From: Maritimibacter sp.
GTDB lineage: Bacteria; Pseudomonadota; Alphaproteobacteria; Rhodobacterales; Rhodobacteraceae
Direction of reading: 5' to 3'
Assembly: GCA_020441225.1 (NCBI GenBank)
Contig: JAGRMP010000012.1
Location: 17,547-46,655, forward strand
Length of the DNA stretch: 29,109 bases
Part shown: positions 8,029-15,174 of the stretch, piece after piece
Layout: every line of letters starts with the position of its first letter
How positions within the stretch are numbered: the first letter of the stretch is position 1
Position numbers and translations under genes: made by a program
The notes under the pieces: model-generated
What the model was told of the DNA's origin: nothing
The model's database searches: none
What the model saw: only the letters and a program-made list of their open reading frames with translations

Positions 8029-8790
8029 TTATTCCTCGGCGCCGACGATCATGGCGACGAGGTCTTGCTTGTTGCCTGCCTGTGGTTTGATCTCGCCGAC
8101 CTTGCGGCCCTGCCGAAGCACGACGGCCCGGTCCGCCAGCTCGATGACGTGTTCCATGTTGTGGGTGATCAGGATCACCGCGTTGCCCTCGGCCTTGAGT
8201 TGCAGGATCAGATCGAGCACCTTGCGGCTTTCGCGCAGGCCGAGCGCGGCCGTCGGTTCGTCAAGGATGACGATGTCGCGGGCAAAGACCGTTGCCCGTG
8301 CCACCGCGATCGCCTGCCGCTGGCCGCCGGACATGCGCGCGACTGGCGCGTCGAATTTCGGCAGGCGCACCTTCAGCCGGTCGATGACCTCGGCCGCGTC
8401 GCGGTTCATTTCCCGGCTTTTGAGAAAGCGCAGCGGGCGGGGCAGCCAGGCAGGGCCGGCGACCTCACGTCCGCAGAAGAAGTTCTGTGCCGGGCTGAGA
8501 TTGTCGAAAAGCGCCAGGTCCTGATAAACCGTCTCGATCCCGGCCCGGCGCGCCGCGGCGGGCGAGGCGAGGGCAATCGCCTCACCGTCGATCAGAAGCG
8601 TGCCTTCGTCGAGCGAGTGCACCCCGCTGATGCATTTGACCAGCGTCGACTTGCCCGCGCCATTGTCGCCCAACAGCGCCAGGATCTCGCCGCGCCAGGC
8701 GTCCAGGCTGACCCCCCGCAGCGCTTCGATCGCGCCGAAGCGCTTGGTGGCGTTGCGTACGGACAGGACGGGGGTGGTTGCGTCTTTCAT
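8029..8790 (-). CDS. Sugar ABC transporter ATP-binding protein (single-domain, FrcA-like)
   Basis: A 253-residue single ABC domain. Visible are Walker A GDNGAGKST, the Q-loop region ETVYQDLALFDN, signature SGGQRQAIAVARA, Walker B IVILDEPTAALG and switch histidine in ITHNMEHV. RbsA-type ATPases of this import class usually carry two fused ABC domains (~500 residues); the single-domain form is like the Sinorhizobium fructose system FrcA and would act as a homodimer. ATG 8790 overlaps the permease stop as ATGA, indicating coupled translation. The same frame is open far upstream, but that part is a shadow of the permease gene. Confidence 0.92.
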   Translation of the reverse strand: MKDATTPVLSVRNATKRFGAIEALRGVSLDAWRGEILALLGDNGAGKSTLVKCISGVHSLDEGTLLIDGEAIALASPAAARRAGIETVYQDLALFDNLSPAQNFFCGREVAGPAWLPRPLRFLKSREMNRDAAEVIDRLKVRLPKFDAPVARMSGGQRQAIAVARATVFARDIVILDEPTAALGLRESRKVLDLILQLKAEGNAVILITHNMEHVIELADRAVVLRQGRKVGEIKPQAGNKQDLVAMIVGAEE

Positions 8791-9827
8791 GACCCGCCCC
8801 CTGCCTGCAGCGTCCGCGCACGCGCTTCCAGATGGTTGCGCAGGACGTCCGCTTCCACGGCGAGCACGATGATCGCGCCGATTGCGATCATCTGGAAATA
8901 GACGTCGACGCCCTGGAGGTTCAGCGCGTTGCGGATCACGCCGACCATCGCCGCGCCGATGAGCGCATGGCCCAGATGGCCGCGCCCGCCCAGGAAACTG
9001 GCCCCGCCGATGATGACCGCGGCGATTGTGTCGAGCTCCAGCAGATTGCCGTAGAGCGGTGAACTGGCCGCTGTCCGGCCCGAAAGGACCACTGCGCCGA
9101 TGCCTGCGCAGGTGCCGCAGAGCACATAGGCCGAGACCAGAACGCCGCGCACCGGCACGCCCATTTCCCGGGCCGCGACCGGGTTGCCGCCGACCGAGTA
9201 GAGCCAGTGTCCCCAGACCTGGAATTTGGTCAGCATCAGCACCACCAAGGCCACCAGCGCCACGATCACGAACGAGGCGGGGGCGCCCAGAACCTTGGCG
9301 TTGCCAAGCGCGGCGATCGCTTCGGGCATGCCGCGCATCGTGGTGTGACCGGGCGCGATTTCGAGCGCGAGCCCGCGGCAGATGCTGAGGGTCGCCAAGG
9401 TGATGATGAAAGGGTGCGGCAGGCGGCCGAAGACGTAGACGATGCCGTTCACCGCCCCGATCAGGGCGCCCGACGCGATCATCGCGAGCGCGACCAGCAG
9501 GGCGGAGTCGACCTGTTTGAAAACCAGACCGCCGAGGACCGTGGCGAGCGCCAGGTTCGATCCGACCGACAAGTCGATACCGCGCGTCAGGATGACGATC
9601 TGCTGTCCCATGGCGACAATCGCGATCACCGCCGTCTGGGCCAGGATATTGCCGATGTTGATCGGCTTGAGGAAATACGGGGTTGTCAGGCTGATCCCCA
9701 CGACAAGGCAGATCAGGATCAGCGCCGGCCCGATGCTCAGCAGCCTGAGTGCAAGGACCACGCCGGCGGAACCGCCCTTGCCGGACGTCGTTTCTGGCTC
9801 TTCCGACTTTGACTGCACCCGGTTCAC
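8787..9827 (-). CDS. Sugar ABC transporter permease (RbsC family)
   Basis: A 346-residue inner-membrane permease of the BPD_transp_2 family. After a ~25-residue polar N terminus it has about eight to ten hydrophobic segments. The hallmark segment QQIVILTRGIDLSVGS and the IIGGASFLGGRGH loop are typical of ribose/xylose/fructose permeases. The start is GTG at 9827 with only a weak upstream purine stretch (ACGGAAG). It is the first gene of the leftward five-gene operon, so the promoter in the 9828-9927 region drives all five. The substrate is presumably an aldose handled by the downstream dehydrogenase and lactonase. Confidence 0.9.
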   Translation of the reverse strand: MNRVQSKSEEPETTSGKGGSAGVVLALRLLSIGPALILICLVVGISLTTPYFLKPINIGNILAQTAVIAIVAMGQQIVILTRGIDLSVGSNLALATVLGGLVFKQVDSALLVALAMIASGALIGAVNGIVYVFGRLPHPFIITLATLSICRGLALEIAPGHTTMRGMPEAIAALGNAKVLGAPASFVIVALVALVVLMLTKFQVWGHWLYSVGGNPVAAREMGVPVRGVLVSAYVLCGTCAGIGAVVLSGRTAASSPLYGNLLELDTIAAVIIGGASFLGGRGHLGHALIGAAMVGVIRNALNLQGVDVYFQMIAIGAIIVLAVEADVLRNHLEARARTLQAGGGS

Positions 9828-9853
9828 CTTCCGTCCATGGCCGACCTTTACAC

Positions 9854-9882
9854 ATAAAAAACAATGTTTACGGAGCGGTCAA
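9854..9882 (-). promoter_or_regulatory. Predicted promoter of the importer-dehydrogenase operon
   Basis: On the minus strand a -35-like TTGACC (9882-9877) is followed after 17 bases by a -10-like TTTTAT (9859-9854). The stretch is strikingly AT-rich for this window and lies directly upstream of the permease start. A short inverted repeat, AAACA-A-TGTTT at 9859-9869, falls between the two hexamers and may be a GntR operator. Confidence 0.45.
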
Positions 9883-9901
9883 ATTGTATTTAATGGTTAA
9901 A
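9867..9901 (+). promoter_or_regulatory. Predicted gntR promoter with overlapping inverted repeat
   Basis: On the plus strand TTTACG (9867-9872) and TTTAAT (9889-9894) are separated by 16 bases, a plausible sigma-70 promoter just upstream of the GTG start at 9928. The -10 element lies inside a 13-base inverted repeat, TTTAA-TGG-TTAAA at 9889-9901, which suggests autorepression by the GntR protein. Confidence 0.4.
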
Positions 9902-9927
9902 AGACGGACCAAAAATGGACTCTTACG

Positions 9928-10821
9928 GTGAAAGCAGACACGATCTACAAGCGGGTCAACAACGCGTTCCTCGATCTGCTGGACACGATGGACGAGGGCG
10001 ACAAGCTGCCGTCCGAAAACATGCTGTCGAAACGGATGGGGGTCAGTCGGACCACCATTCGCAAGGTGATCGGCGCGTTGGCGCAGCAGGGCGTTATCGA
10101 GGGCGAGGGGCGCAACCGGGTCGTGGCCAAACCCGACCGCCCGCTCAAGCGGTTTCCCGCCGCCGAGACGGTCGCCATGTCGGACCAGATCGAAGCGATG
10201 TTCATGAAATGGATGCTGACCGACGATGCCCGGCCCGGGCGGGTCATCAACGAGCTGGAACTGGCGCGTAAATTCAAGGTGGCCACGACAAGCATCCGCG
10301 AGTTCCTGAACCGGTTCCAGCGCTTTGGTCTCATTGAACGACGCGCCTATGGCGGCTGGGTTTTCAAAGGGTTCACCGCTCGGTTTGCTGAGGAATTGTT
10401 CGAGATCCGCGAGATGTTCGAACTGCGCTCCGCACGGGCTTTCGGCAACCTGCCGGAGACGTCACCCGCCTGGGACGGCTTGCAGGACTTGCGGGCAAGA
10501 CATCTTGAAATCATGGATGACATCGACGAGAGATTTCACGATTTCTCGGAACTCGACACCAGTTTTCACCGCTTCATCCATGCCTCGGTGCCGAACCGGT
10601 TCATCGAGGGGTTCAACGACATCAACGCGCTGATCTTCCACTACCATTACCAGTGGAGCAAACGCGACGAGCGCCAGCGCAACGAGGTCGCGATCCGCGA
10701 GCACCTGACCTATATCGACGCCCTTGTCACCCGGAACCCGCGGATCATCGAACTGGCCTGCAAGGCGCACCTGGCCTCGGCGCGCGGAACGCTGCTGGCC
10801 TCGATCGCGCAGGATCGCTGA
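9928..10821 (+). CDS. GntR-family regulator with two winged-helix domains and an FCD domain
   Basis: A 297-residue regulator. Residues ~5-68 form a GntR winged helix (DKLPSENMLSKRMGVSRTTI, then ALAQQGVIEGEGRN). Residues ~85-148 form a second, diverged one (ARPGRVINELELARKFKV, then TSIREFLNRFQRFGLIERR). From ~150 an all-helical FCD effector domain follows, with the likely metal-ligand pattern DTSFH plus later histidines in REHLTYIDAL and CKAHLAS. Ordinary FadR-type proteins have one winged helix and ~230 residues, so the extra domain explains the length. The start is GTG 9928; an in-frame stop at 9898 prevents a longer protein. It is divergent from the sugar-import operon and most likely represses it in response to a sugar acid or phosphate. 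Confidence 0.87.
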   Translation: MKADTIYKRVNNAFLDLLDTMDEGDKLPSENMLSKRMGVSRTTIRKVIGALAQQGVIEGEGRNRVVAKPDRPLKRFPAAETVAMSDQIEAMFMKWMLTDDARPGRVINELELARKFKVATTSIREFLNRFQRFGLIERRAYGGWVFKGFTARFAEELFEIREMFELRSARAFGNLPETSPAWDGLQDLRARHLEIMDDIDERFHDFSELDTSFHRFIHASVPNRFIEGFNDINALIFHYHYQWSKRDERQRNEVAIREHLTYIDALVTRNPRIIELACKAHLASARGTLLASIAQDR

Positions 10822-10887
10822 AATGGGTCGCCCCGGCCCGGTCCGGCGCAGGGTGTCGACGCCGCCACGGGGACGCCGTCAGTGGAC

Positions 10888-10918
10888 CCCGGCCTGAGAC
10901 GGTCCGGGCTCGGCCGGG
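10888..10918. terminator. Hairpin between convergent gntR and ugpC-like genes
   Basis: CCCGGCC-T-GAG (10888-10898) pairs with CTC-GGCCGGG (10909-10918), giving a 10-bp stem with one bulged base and a 10-base loop. It lies between two converging genes, the expected place for a bidirectional terminator. No T-tract follows on either strand, so the call rests on position and stem. Confidence 0.4.
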
Positions 10919-10940
10919 CGGCGGCGGCGGAACCGGGGCG

Positions 10941-12014
10941 TCAGTGGGCTTGGTAGGCCTTGCCGTGTTCATCGAACAGGTGCAGTTGGCTGGTGTCGAA
11001 GTCGAGCGCCACCCGGTCGCCCGGCGCGACGGTCGAGCGCCCGCTGTCCTGGGCGGTGATCGGGGTCCCGTCCTTCAGGATCGCGTAGACCAGCGTGCGG
11101 TCGCCCAGGTGCTCCACCACCTTGGCGTCGCCGGTCGTGTCGCCCGTCCCGGTCGTGACGCGCACGGCTTCCGGGCGGATGCCCAGCTCGTAGCGCGGCG
11201 AGGCGGGAACGGCGATGGGTACCGCGATGCGCGATCCGTCGCCCAGCGTGGCGACCGCGGTCTCGCCGGCGCCCGACATCGTGACGTCGAGGAAATTCAT
11301 CGCCGGGCTGCCGATGAAACCGGCGACGAAGCGCGACGCGGGATAGGTATAGACTTCCATCGGGGTCCCGATCTGCTCGATCCTGCAATCGTTCAGGATC
11401 ACGATGCGGTCGCCCAGCGTCATCGCCTCGGTCTGATCGTGGGTGACGTAGATCATCGTCGCATTCATGCGCTGGTGCAGTTCGGCAAGTTCCACCCGGG
11501 TCCGGACCCGGAGCCCCGCGTCGAGGTTCGAGAGCGGCTCGTCGAACAGGAAGGCGGCCGGTTCCTTGACGATGGCCCGGCCGATGGCGACGCGCTGGCG
11601 TTGCCCGCCCGAGAGCTGGCTGGGGCGCCGGTCGAGGAGCGGCTCCATTTCAAGGATCTTGGCCGCCTCGGCCACCCGCTCGGCGATATCGGGCGCGGCC
11701 ATGCCGATGTTTTTCAACCCGAAGGCCATGTTCTCGCGCACCGTCATGTGCGGATAGAGCGCATAGTTCTGGAACACCATCGCGACCTTGCGCTGCCCCG
11801 GCGCGAGATGCTGGCTCTCCTTTCCGCCGATGGTCAGGGTGCCGCGGTCGATGGTCTCCAGCCCGGCGATCATCCGCAGGAGCGTCGACTTGCCCGAGCC
11901 CGAGGGGCCGAGAAACACCACGAGTTCCCCGGCCTTGACCGTGAAGGAAATGTCCTTGATGACCTCGACCGACCCGAAGGATTTCGAGACGTTGTCAAGC
12001 GCGATTTCCGACAT
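10941..12014 (-). CDS. Carbohydrate ABC transporter ATP-binding protein (UgpC/MsmK/MalK type)
   Basis: A 357-residue ATPase with Walker A GPSGSGKST, Q-loop MVFQNYALYPHMTV, signature LSGGQRQRVAIGRA, Walker B AFLFDEPLSNLD and switch histidine YVTHDQTEAMTL. The C-terminal ~120 residues are the TOBE/OB regulatory region typical of MalK-like subunits, including LGIRPEAVR. Such ATPases energise CUT1 importers of oligosaccharides and glycosides and can be shared between systems. It is the last gene of the leftward arabinoside operon, three bases after the MalG-type permease gene. The ATG at 12014 gives the conventional MSEIALDNVSKSFG start. Confidence 0.93.
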   Translation of the reverse strand: MSEIALDNVSKSFGSVEVIKDISFTVKAGELVVFLGPSGSGKSTLLRMIAGLETIDRGTLTIGGKESQHLAPGQRKVAMVFQNYALYPHMTVRENMAFGLKNIGMAAPDIAERVAEAAKILEMEPLLDRRPSQLSGGQRQRVAIGRAIVKEPAAFLFDEPLSNLDAGLRVRTRVELAELHQRMNATMIYVTHDQTEAMTLGDRIVILNDCRIEQIGTPMEVYTYPASRFVAGFIGSPAMNFLDVTMSGAGETAVATLGDGSRIAVPIAVPASPRYELGIRPEAVRVTTGTGDTTGDAKVVEHLGDRTLVYAILKDGTPITAQDSGRSTVAPGDRVALDFDTSQLHLFDEHGKAYQAH

Positions 12015-12017
12015 GAG

Positions 12018-12860
12018 CTATCCTTTGATTCCTGCGCTCAGGGTGATGGCGTGGGTGATGCGGCGCTGGAACAGGAGGTAGGCCAGCGCCACCGGGAACC
12101 CTGCCAGAACCGCCGCGGCGAGCTCGCTCGCGTAGTACACACCGAAGCTGTCGTTTGTCTGGGTGATGCCCACGGTGATCGTCATCATCTCGGTCTTGGT
12201 CACCGCGAGAAAGGGCCACAGAAAGGCGTTCCACGCCCAGATGAAGGTGACGATCGAAAGCGCTGCGGTAATGCCCCAGTTCATCGGGATGTAGACCTTG
12301 AACAGGATGCCGAACTCGGTCGCATTGTCCATCACCGCCGCCTCTCGGAAATCCTTGGGCACCTGGTCGAAGAATTGCTTGTAGACGATGATCACCACCG
12401 GGTGGATCAGTTGCGGCAGGATTATCCCGGCCCAGGTGTTCAATAGCCCCATATCCGCCATCAGGACGAAGTGATTGATGATCAGCACCTGGGTCGGCAC
12501 CATGAAGCTGGCGAGGATCAGCCACCACAGCGCCTGGCGCAGCGGAAACCTGAGCTGCGAGATCGCGTAGCCGCAGAAGATCGACGAGCCGACGGTCAGC
12601 ACCATGACCCCGAGCGCGGTGGCGATGGAGTTGATGTACCAGGCCCCGATCTGGGTCTGGGTAAGCGCGAAAATGTAATGCTCGAACGTCAGTGTGTCCG
12701 GCCAGAGCTCGATATAGGACCGCACGACCTCGTCGTCGGGCTTCAGCGAACTGATGACGCTCCAGTAGATGGGAAAGGCCCAGAGGATGGCGCAAAACAC
12801 GGTGAACACCGTGATCGCCGCCCCGGCGAGGTTGAAGCGTTTCGCGGTCTCGGGCGTCAT
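12018..12860 (-). CDS. Carbohydrate ABC transporter permease (MalG type)
   Basis: A 280-residue CUT1 inner-membrane permease with about six membrane segments. The cytoplasmic EAA loop that contacts the ATPase is visible as EAAVMDNATEFGILFKVYIP. The C terminus RRITHAITLSAGIKG is typical of MalG-like proteins. ATG 12860 overlaps the stop of the preceding MalF-type gene as ATGA, so the two subunits are translationally coupled. A longer open frame upstream is a shadow of that gene. The partner subunits are encoded on both sides. Confidence 0.92.
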   Translation of the reverse strand: MTPETAKRFNLAGAAITVFTVFCAILWAFPIYWSVISSLKPDDEVVRSYIELWPDTLTFEHYIFALTQTQIGAWYINSIATALGVMVLTVGSSIFCGYAISQLRFPLRQALWWLILASFMVPTQVLIINHFVLMADMGLLNTWAGIILPQLIHPVVIIVYKQFFDQVPKDFREAAVMDNATEFGILFKVYIPMNWGITAALSIVTFIWAWNAFLWPFLAVTKTEMMTITVGITQTNDSFGVYYASELAAAVLAGFPVALAYLLFQRRITHAITLSAGIKG

Positions 12861-13738
12861 TGCCGTTTCTCCGCGAGGCGCATGAGCTGGAAGTTCAGCA
12901 CCGAGACAACGATCACGATCACGAACAGCACGACCGCGATGGCTGCCGCGCGTCCGCCGTGGTTGTTCACGAAGGCGCGCTGGAAGATGTAATAGACCAT
13001 GACGAGGTTGTCGTTCGCGCGTCCGCCGATCGAGAACAGATAGACCTGATCGAAGATCTTGAGCTGCAGGATCAGCTGGATGGTCAGGACCAGCGCCGTC
13101 ACCGGCCAGAGCAGCGGCCAGGTGATCCTGCGGAACGTCGTCCAGCGCGAGGCATTGTCCAGCGCCGAGGCCTCGTAGATCTCCTGCGGGATGGCGCGCA
13201 TCCCGGCGAGGAACAGAAGGATGGAAAACCCGGCCGTCCACCAGATGGTGACGAAGGCCACGGCCGGCATGAACCAGCCGGTCACCTTGAAGATCGGGAC
13301 CCGTTCGGCGCCCAGCCAGTCGAAAACATACATGCCGATCCCGAACTGGAAATTCAGGGTCCAGTCCCAGATCCGGTAGACCACCGAAACGGGCAGGATG
13401 TAGGGCAGGAAGAACAGCGCCAGCACCAGCGTCTGGACCCGGCCCGAAAGCCGGCTGATGCCAAGCGCGATGGCCAGAGCGATCAGGGTGCCCGGCACCA
13501 CCGATAAAGCCACGAAATAGGCCGTGTTCCAGAACGCCGTATCGAAGCGTCGGTCGCTCCCAAGACGGGTGTAATTCTCCAGTCCGACCCAGTCGCCATC
13601 GCCGATCAGCGGTGCGTCCTGGAACGACAGGAGGAACATGTTGGCCGTCGGATAGATGAAGATCAGCCCGTAGATCGCGACGAAGGGCGCAATCAGCACC
13701 AAAGCGGCCAGCGTCTCTCTTTTGGTATTGCGGATCAA
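12857..13738 (-). CDS. Carbohydrate ABC transporter permease (MalF type)
   Basis: A 293-residue CUT1 permease with about six membrane helices, beginning ALVLIAPFVAIYGLIFIYP. The EAA loop is YEASALDNASRWTTFRRITWP. It pairs with the MalG-type subunit encoded directly downstream. The start is TTG at 13738, eight bases after a strong GGGGAGG; no nearby ATG gives a full first helix. Its position, just after the binding-protein gene and a hairpin, matches the common order binding protein, MalF, MalG, ATPase. Confidence 0.9.
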   Translation of the reverse strand: MIRNTKRETLAALVLIAPFVAIYGLIFIYPTANMFLLSFQDAPLIGDGDWVGLENYTRLGSDRRFDTAFWNTAYFVALSVVPGTLIALAIALGISRLSGRVQTLVLALFFLPYILPVSVVYRIWDWTLNFQFGIGMYVFDWLGAERVPIFKVTGWFMPAVAFVTIWWTAGFSILLFLAGMRAIPQEIYEASALDNASRWTTFRRITWPLLWPVTALVLTIQLILQLKIFDQVYLFSIGGRANDNLVMVYYIFQRAFVNNHGGRAAAIAVVLFVIVIVVSVLNFQLMRLAEKRQ

Positions 13739-13767
13739 CGGATACGCCTCCCCGAACCGGATGGTCT

Positions 13768-13796
13768 GGCGGGACGGCAGTCAGGGCCGCCCCGCC
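13768..13796. terminator. Hairpin between binding-protein and MalF-type permease genes
   Basis: An 11-bp stem, GGCGGGACGGC (13768-13778) with GCCGCCCCGCC (13786-13796) and one A-C/G-U type position, encloses a 7-base loop. It sits in the 67-bp gap just after the binding-protein stop. As in the other importer operon, it probably lowers read-through into the permease genes or protects the upstream mRNA; there is no T-tract. Confidence 0.5.
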
Positions 13797-13805
13797 GTGG
13801 CGACA

Positions 13806-15065
13806 TCACATGTCGTTGAGTTCGTAGGTGATTTCCTCGACCGCCTTCGCCGGTTCCATTTCCCCGTTCAGGGTGGGGACGAAGTAGGTCGACATCACGT
13901 CGAAGATCGGCCCGGCCACGCCGGCCAGCGGCGTTTTCGGATCGTAGATCATGTTGGCCGTCAGCGTCGAATAGGTCGCGTTCGGCTCCATCGCCTGGTA
14001 CTCGGCGGTGTCGGTCACGTTCTTGTTGGCGGGGATATGGCCCGCGGTCGCCCAGAACAGCGACTTGTCCAGGATGCCGGCGATGACCTTGAGCACGGCG
14101 TCGCGCTTGGCGGGATCCTGCGCACTTCCGGCCGGGATCGCGAAGACGTGGCTGTCGGAATAGGTGGCCGGGTGATCGAAGATCACGGGCAGTTCGACCG
14201 CGCCCCATTCGAAGAGTTTGCCCTCGGCATGCAGATCGGTCATCGTCGGGACTTCCCAGACACCGTTGATCATCATCGCCGCTTCGCCGCTGGTGAACAA
14301 CGCGACCGTCGCCGGATAGTCGGTGTAGGTCGATTGAAGCCCGGCGTTGGTCCATTCCTGAAGCACGCTCAGGGCGTTTTCCAGCTTTGCGCCGTTGTCG
14401 CCGACAAGGAACTCGCCGTCGGTCAGAAGCTCGCCGTCCTGCTGGCCCATCAGCGAATAGATGGTTCGGAACATGAAGTTGCCGTCGGCCGTCACCGAGG
14501 CCAGCGGGAACTTGACCTGACCGCTGTCGGCGATGGCCTGCAGCATGGCGGTGAACTCTTCCCGGCTGCCCATGCCTGCGGGGGTGCCGGCATCGGTCAG
14601 CTGACCGGCCGCCGCCAACACGTCCTTGTTGTAATAGAGAACGATCGGGTGCGTATCGAGCGGCACGCCGTAGATCTTGCCGTCGGGGCCGGTGACGGCG
14701 TCCCAGATCTGGGCCGCGAAGTCATCCTGGCCCAGGCCCATCTTCTCCCAGTCGGCGGGGGTGATCTCGTCCAGCACGCCCTGATCGATGGCGAGCGGGA
14801 TGCGCGAGGCGTGATAGGTCATCACGTCGGGCGCTTCGCCCACGGCGACCGAGGTCTGCACCTTGGCGTAGAAGGGCACACCCCATTCCAGCGTGGTGGC
14901 GTCGATCTTCACTTCGCCGGCGTTGGCTTCGTTGAATTCCGAGATCAGCTGCTTCATGCGCACACCGTCTCCGCCGCCGAGGAAATCCCACCAGATGACG
15001 GTTTCCTCGGCCTGTGCCGCCGTCGCCATCATGGTCGCGGCTGCCAATCCTATGTACTTGTTCAT
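13806..15065 (-). CDS. Extracellular solute-binding protein of a CUT1 sugar importer
   Basis: A 419-residue family 1 solute-binding protein. The N terminus MNKYIGLAAATMMATAAQAEE is a signal peptide with likely cleavage after AQA. Typical elements follow: VIWWDFLGGGDGVRMKQLI, YGVPLDTHPIVLYYNKDVL, a FTSGEAAMMINGVWEVP core segment, and a C-terminal helix region. The ATG at 15065 has GGGAGGA upstream. The GH51 gene 109 bp upstream on the same strand suggests its ligand is an arabinoside or arabino-oligosaccharide. A copy of the motif found before the GH51 gene lies at 15142-15160, so both genes are probably controlled together. Confidence 0.92.
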   Translation of the reverse strand: MNKYIGLAAATMMATAAQAEETVIWWDFLGGGDGVRMKQLISEFNEANAGEVKIDATTLEWGVPFYAKVQTSVAVGEAPDVMTYHASRIPLAIDQGVLDEITPADWEKMGLGQDDFAAQIWDAVTGPDGKIYGVPLDTHPIVLYYNKDVLAAAGQLTDAGTPAGMGSREEFTAMLQAIADSGQVKFPLASVTADGNFMFRTIYSLMGQQDGELLTDGEFLVGDNGAKLENALSVLQEWTNAGLQSTYTDYPATVALFTSGEAAMMINGVWEVPTMTDLHAEGKLFEWGAVELPVIFDHPATYSDSHVFAIPAGSAQDPAKRDAVLKVIAGILDKSLFWATAGHIPANKNVTDTAEYQAMEPNATYSTLTANMIYDPKTPLAGVAGPIFDVMSTYFVPTLNGEMEPAKAVEEITYELNDM

Positions 15066-15141
15066 TTACGTCCTCCCTGTTTTCCGATCGTGATGCCGGT
15101 TCTTGAAAAATGTTACAGCAAACCCGGATTCGTTCAACGGA

Positions 15142-15160
15142 ATTATCGGTATGTACCCGA
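15142..15160. promoter_or_regulatory. Candidate operator before the binding-protein gene
   Basis: ATTATCGGTATGTACCCGA here differs only by small changes from ATTATCCGGTGTGTACCGA before the GH51 gene (16709-16727). Each has the dyad core GGT-RTGT-ACC. A second TATCCGGTATGG copy follows at 15162-15173. The likely ligand is the ArsR-like regulator encoded at 16778-17695. Confidence 0.5.
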
Positions 15161-15174
15161 CTATCCGGTATGGT

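Noticed and set aside
8791..9864. Apparent fusion of an unknown N-terminal region to the ABC ATPase
   Set aside because: The region is the out-of-frame shadow of the permease gene; the ATPase start at 8790 overlaps the permease stop as ATGA.
10653..12446. A 597-codon plus-strand frame over the ugpC and malG-type genes
   Set aside because: It is antisense to clear ABC transporter genes and its translation has no recognisable family.
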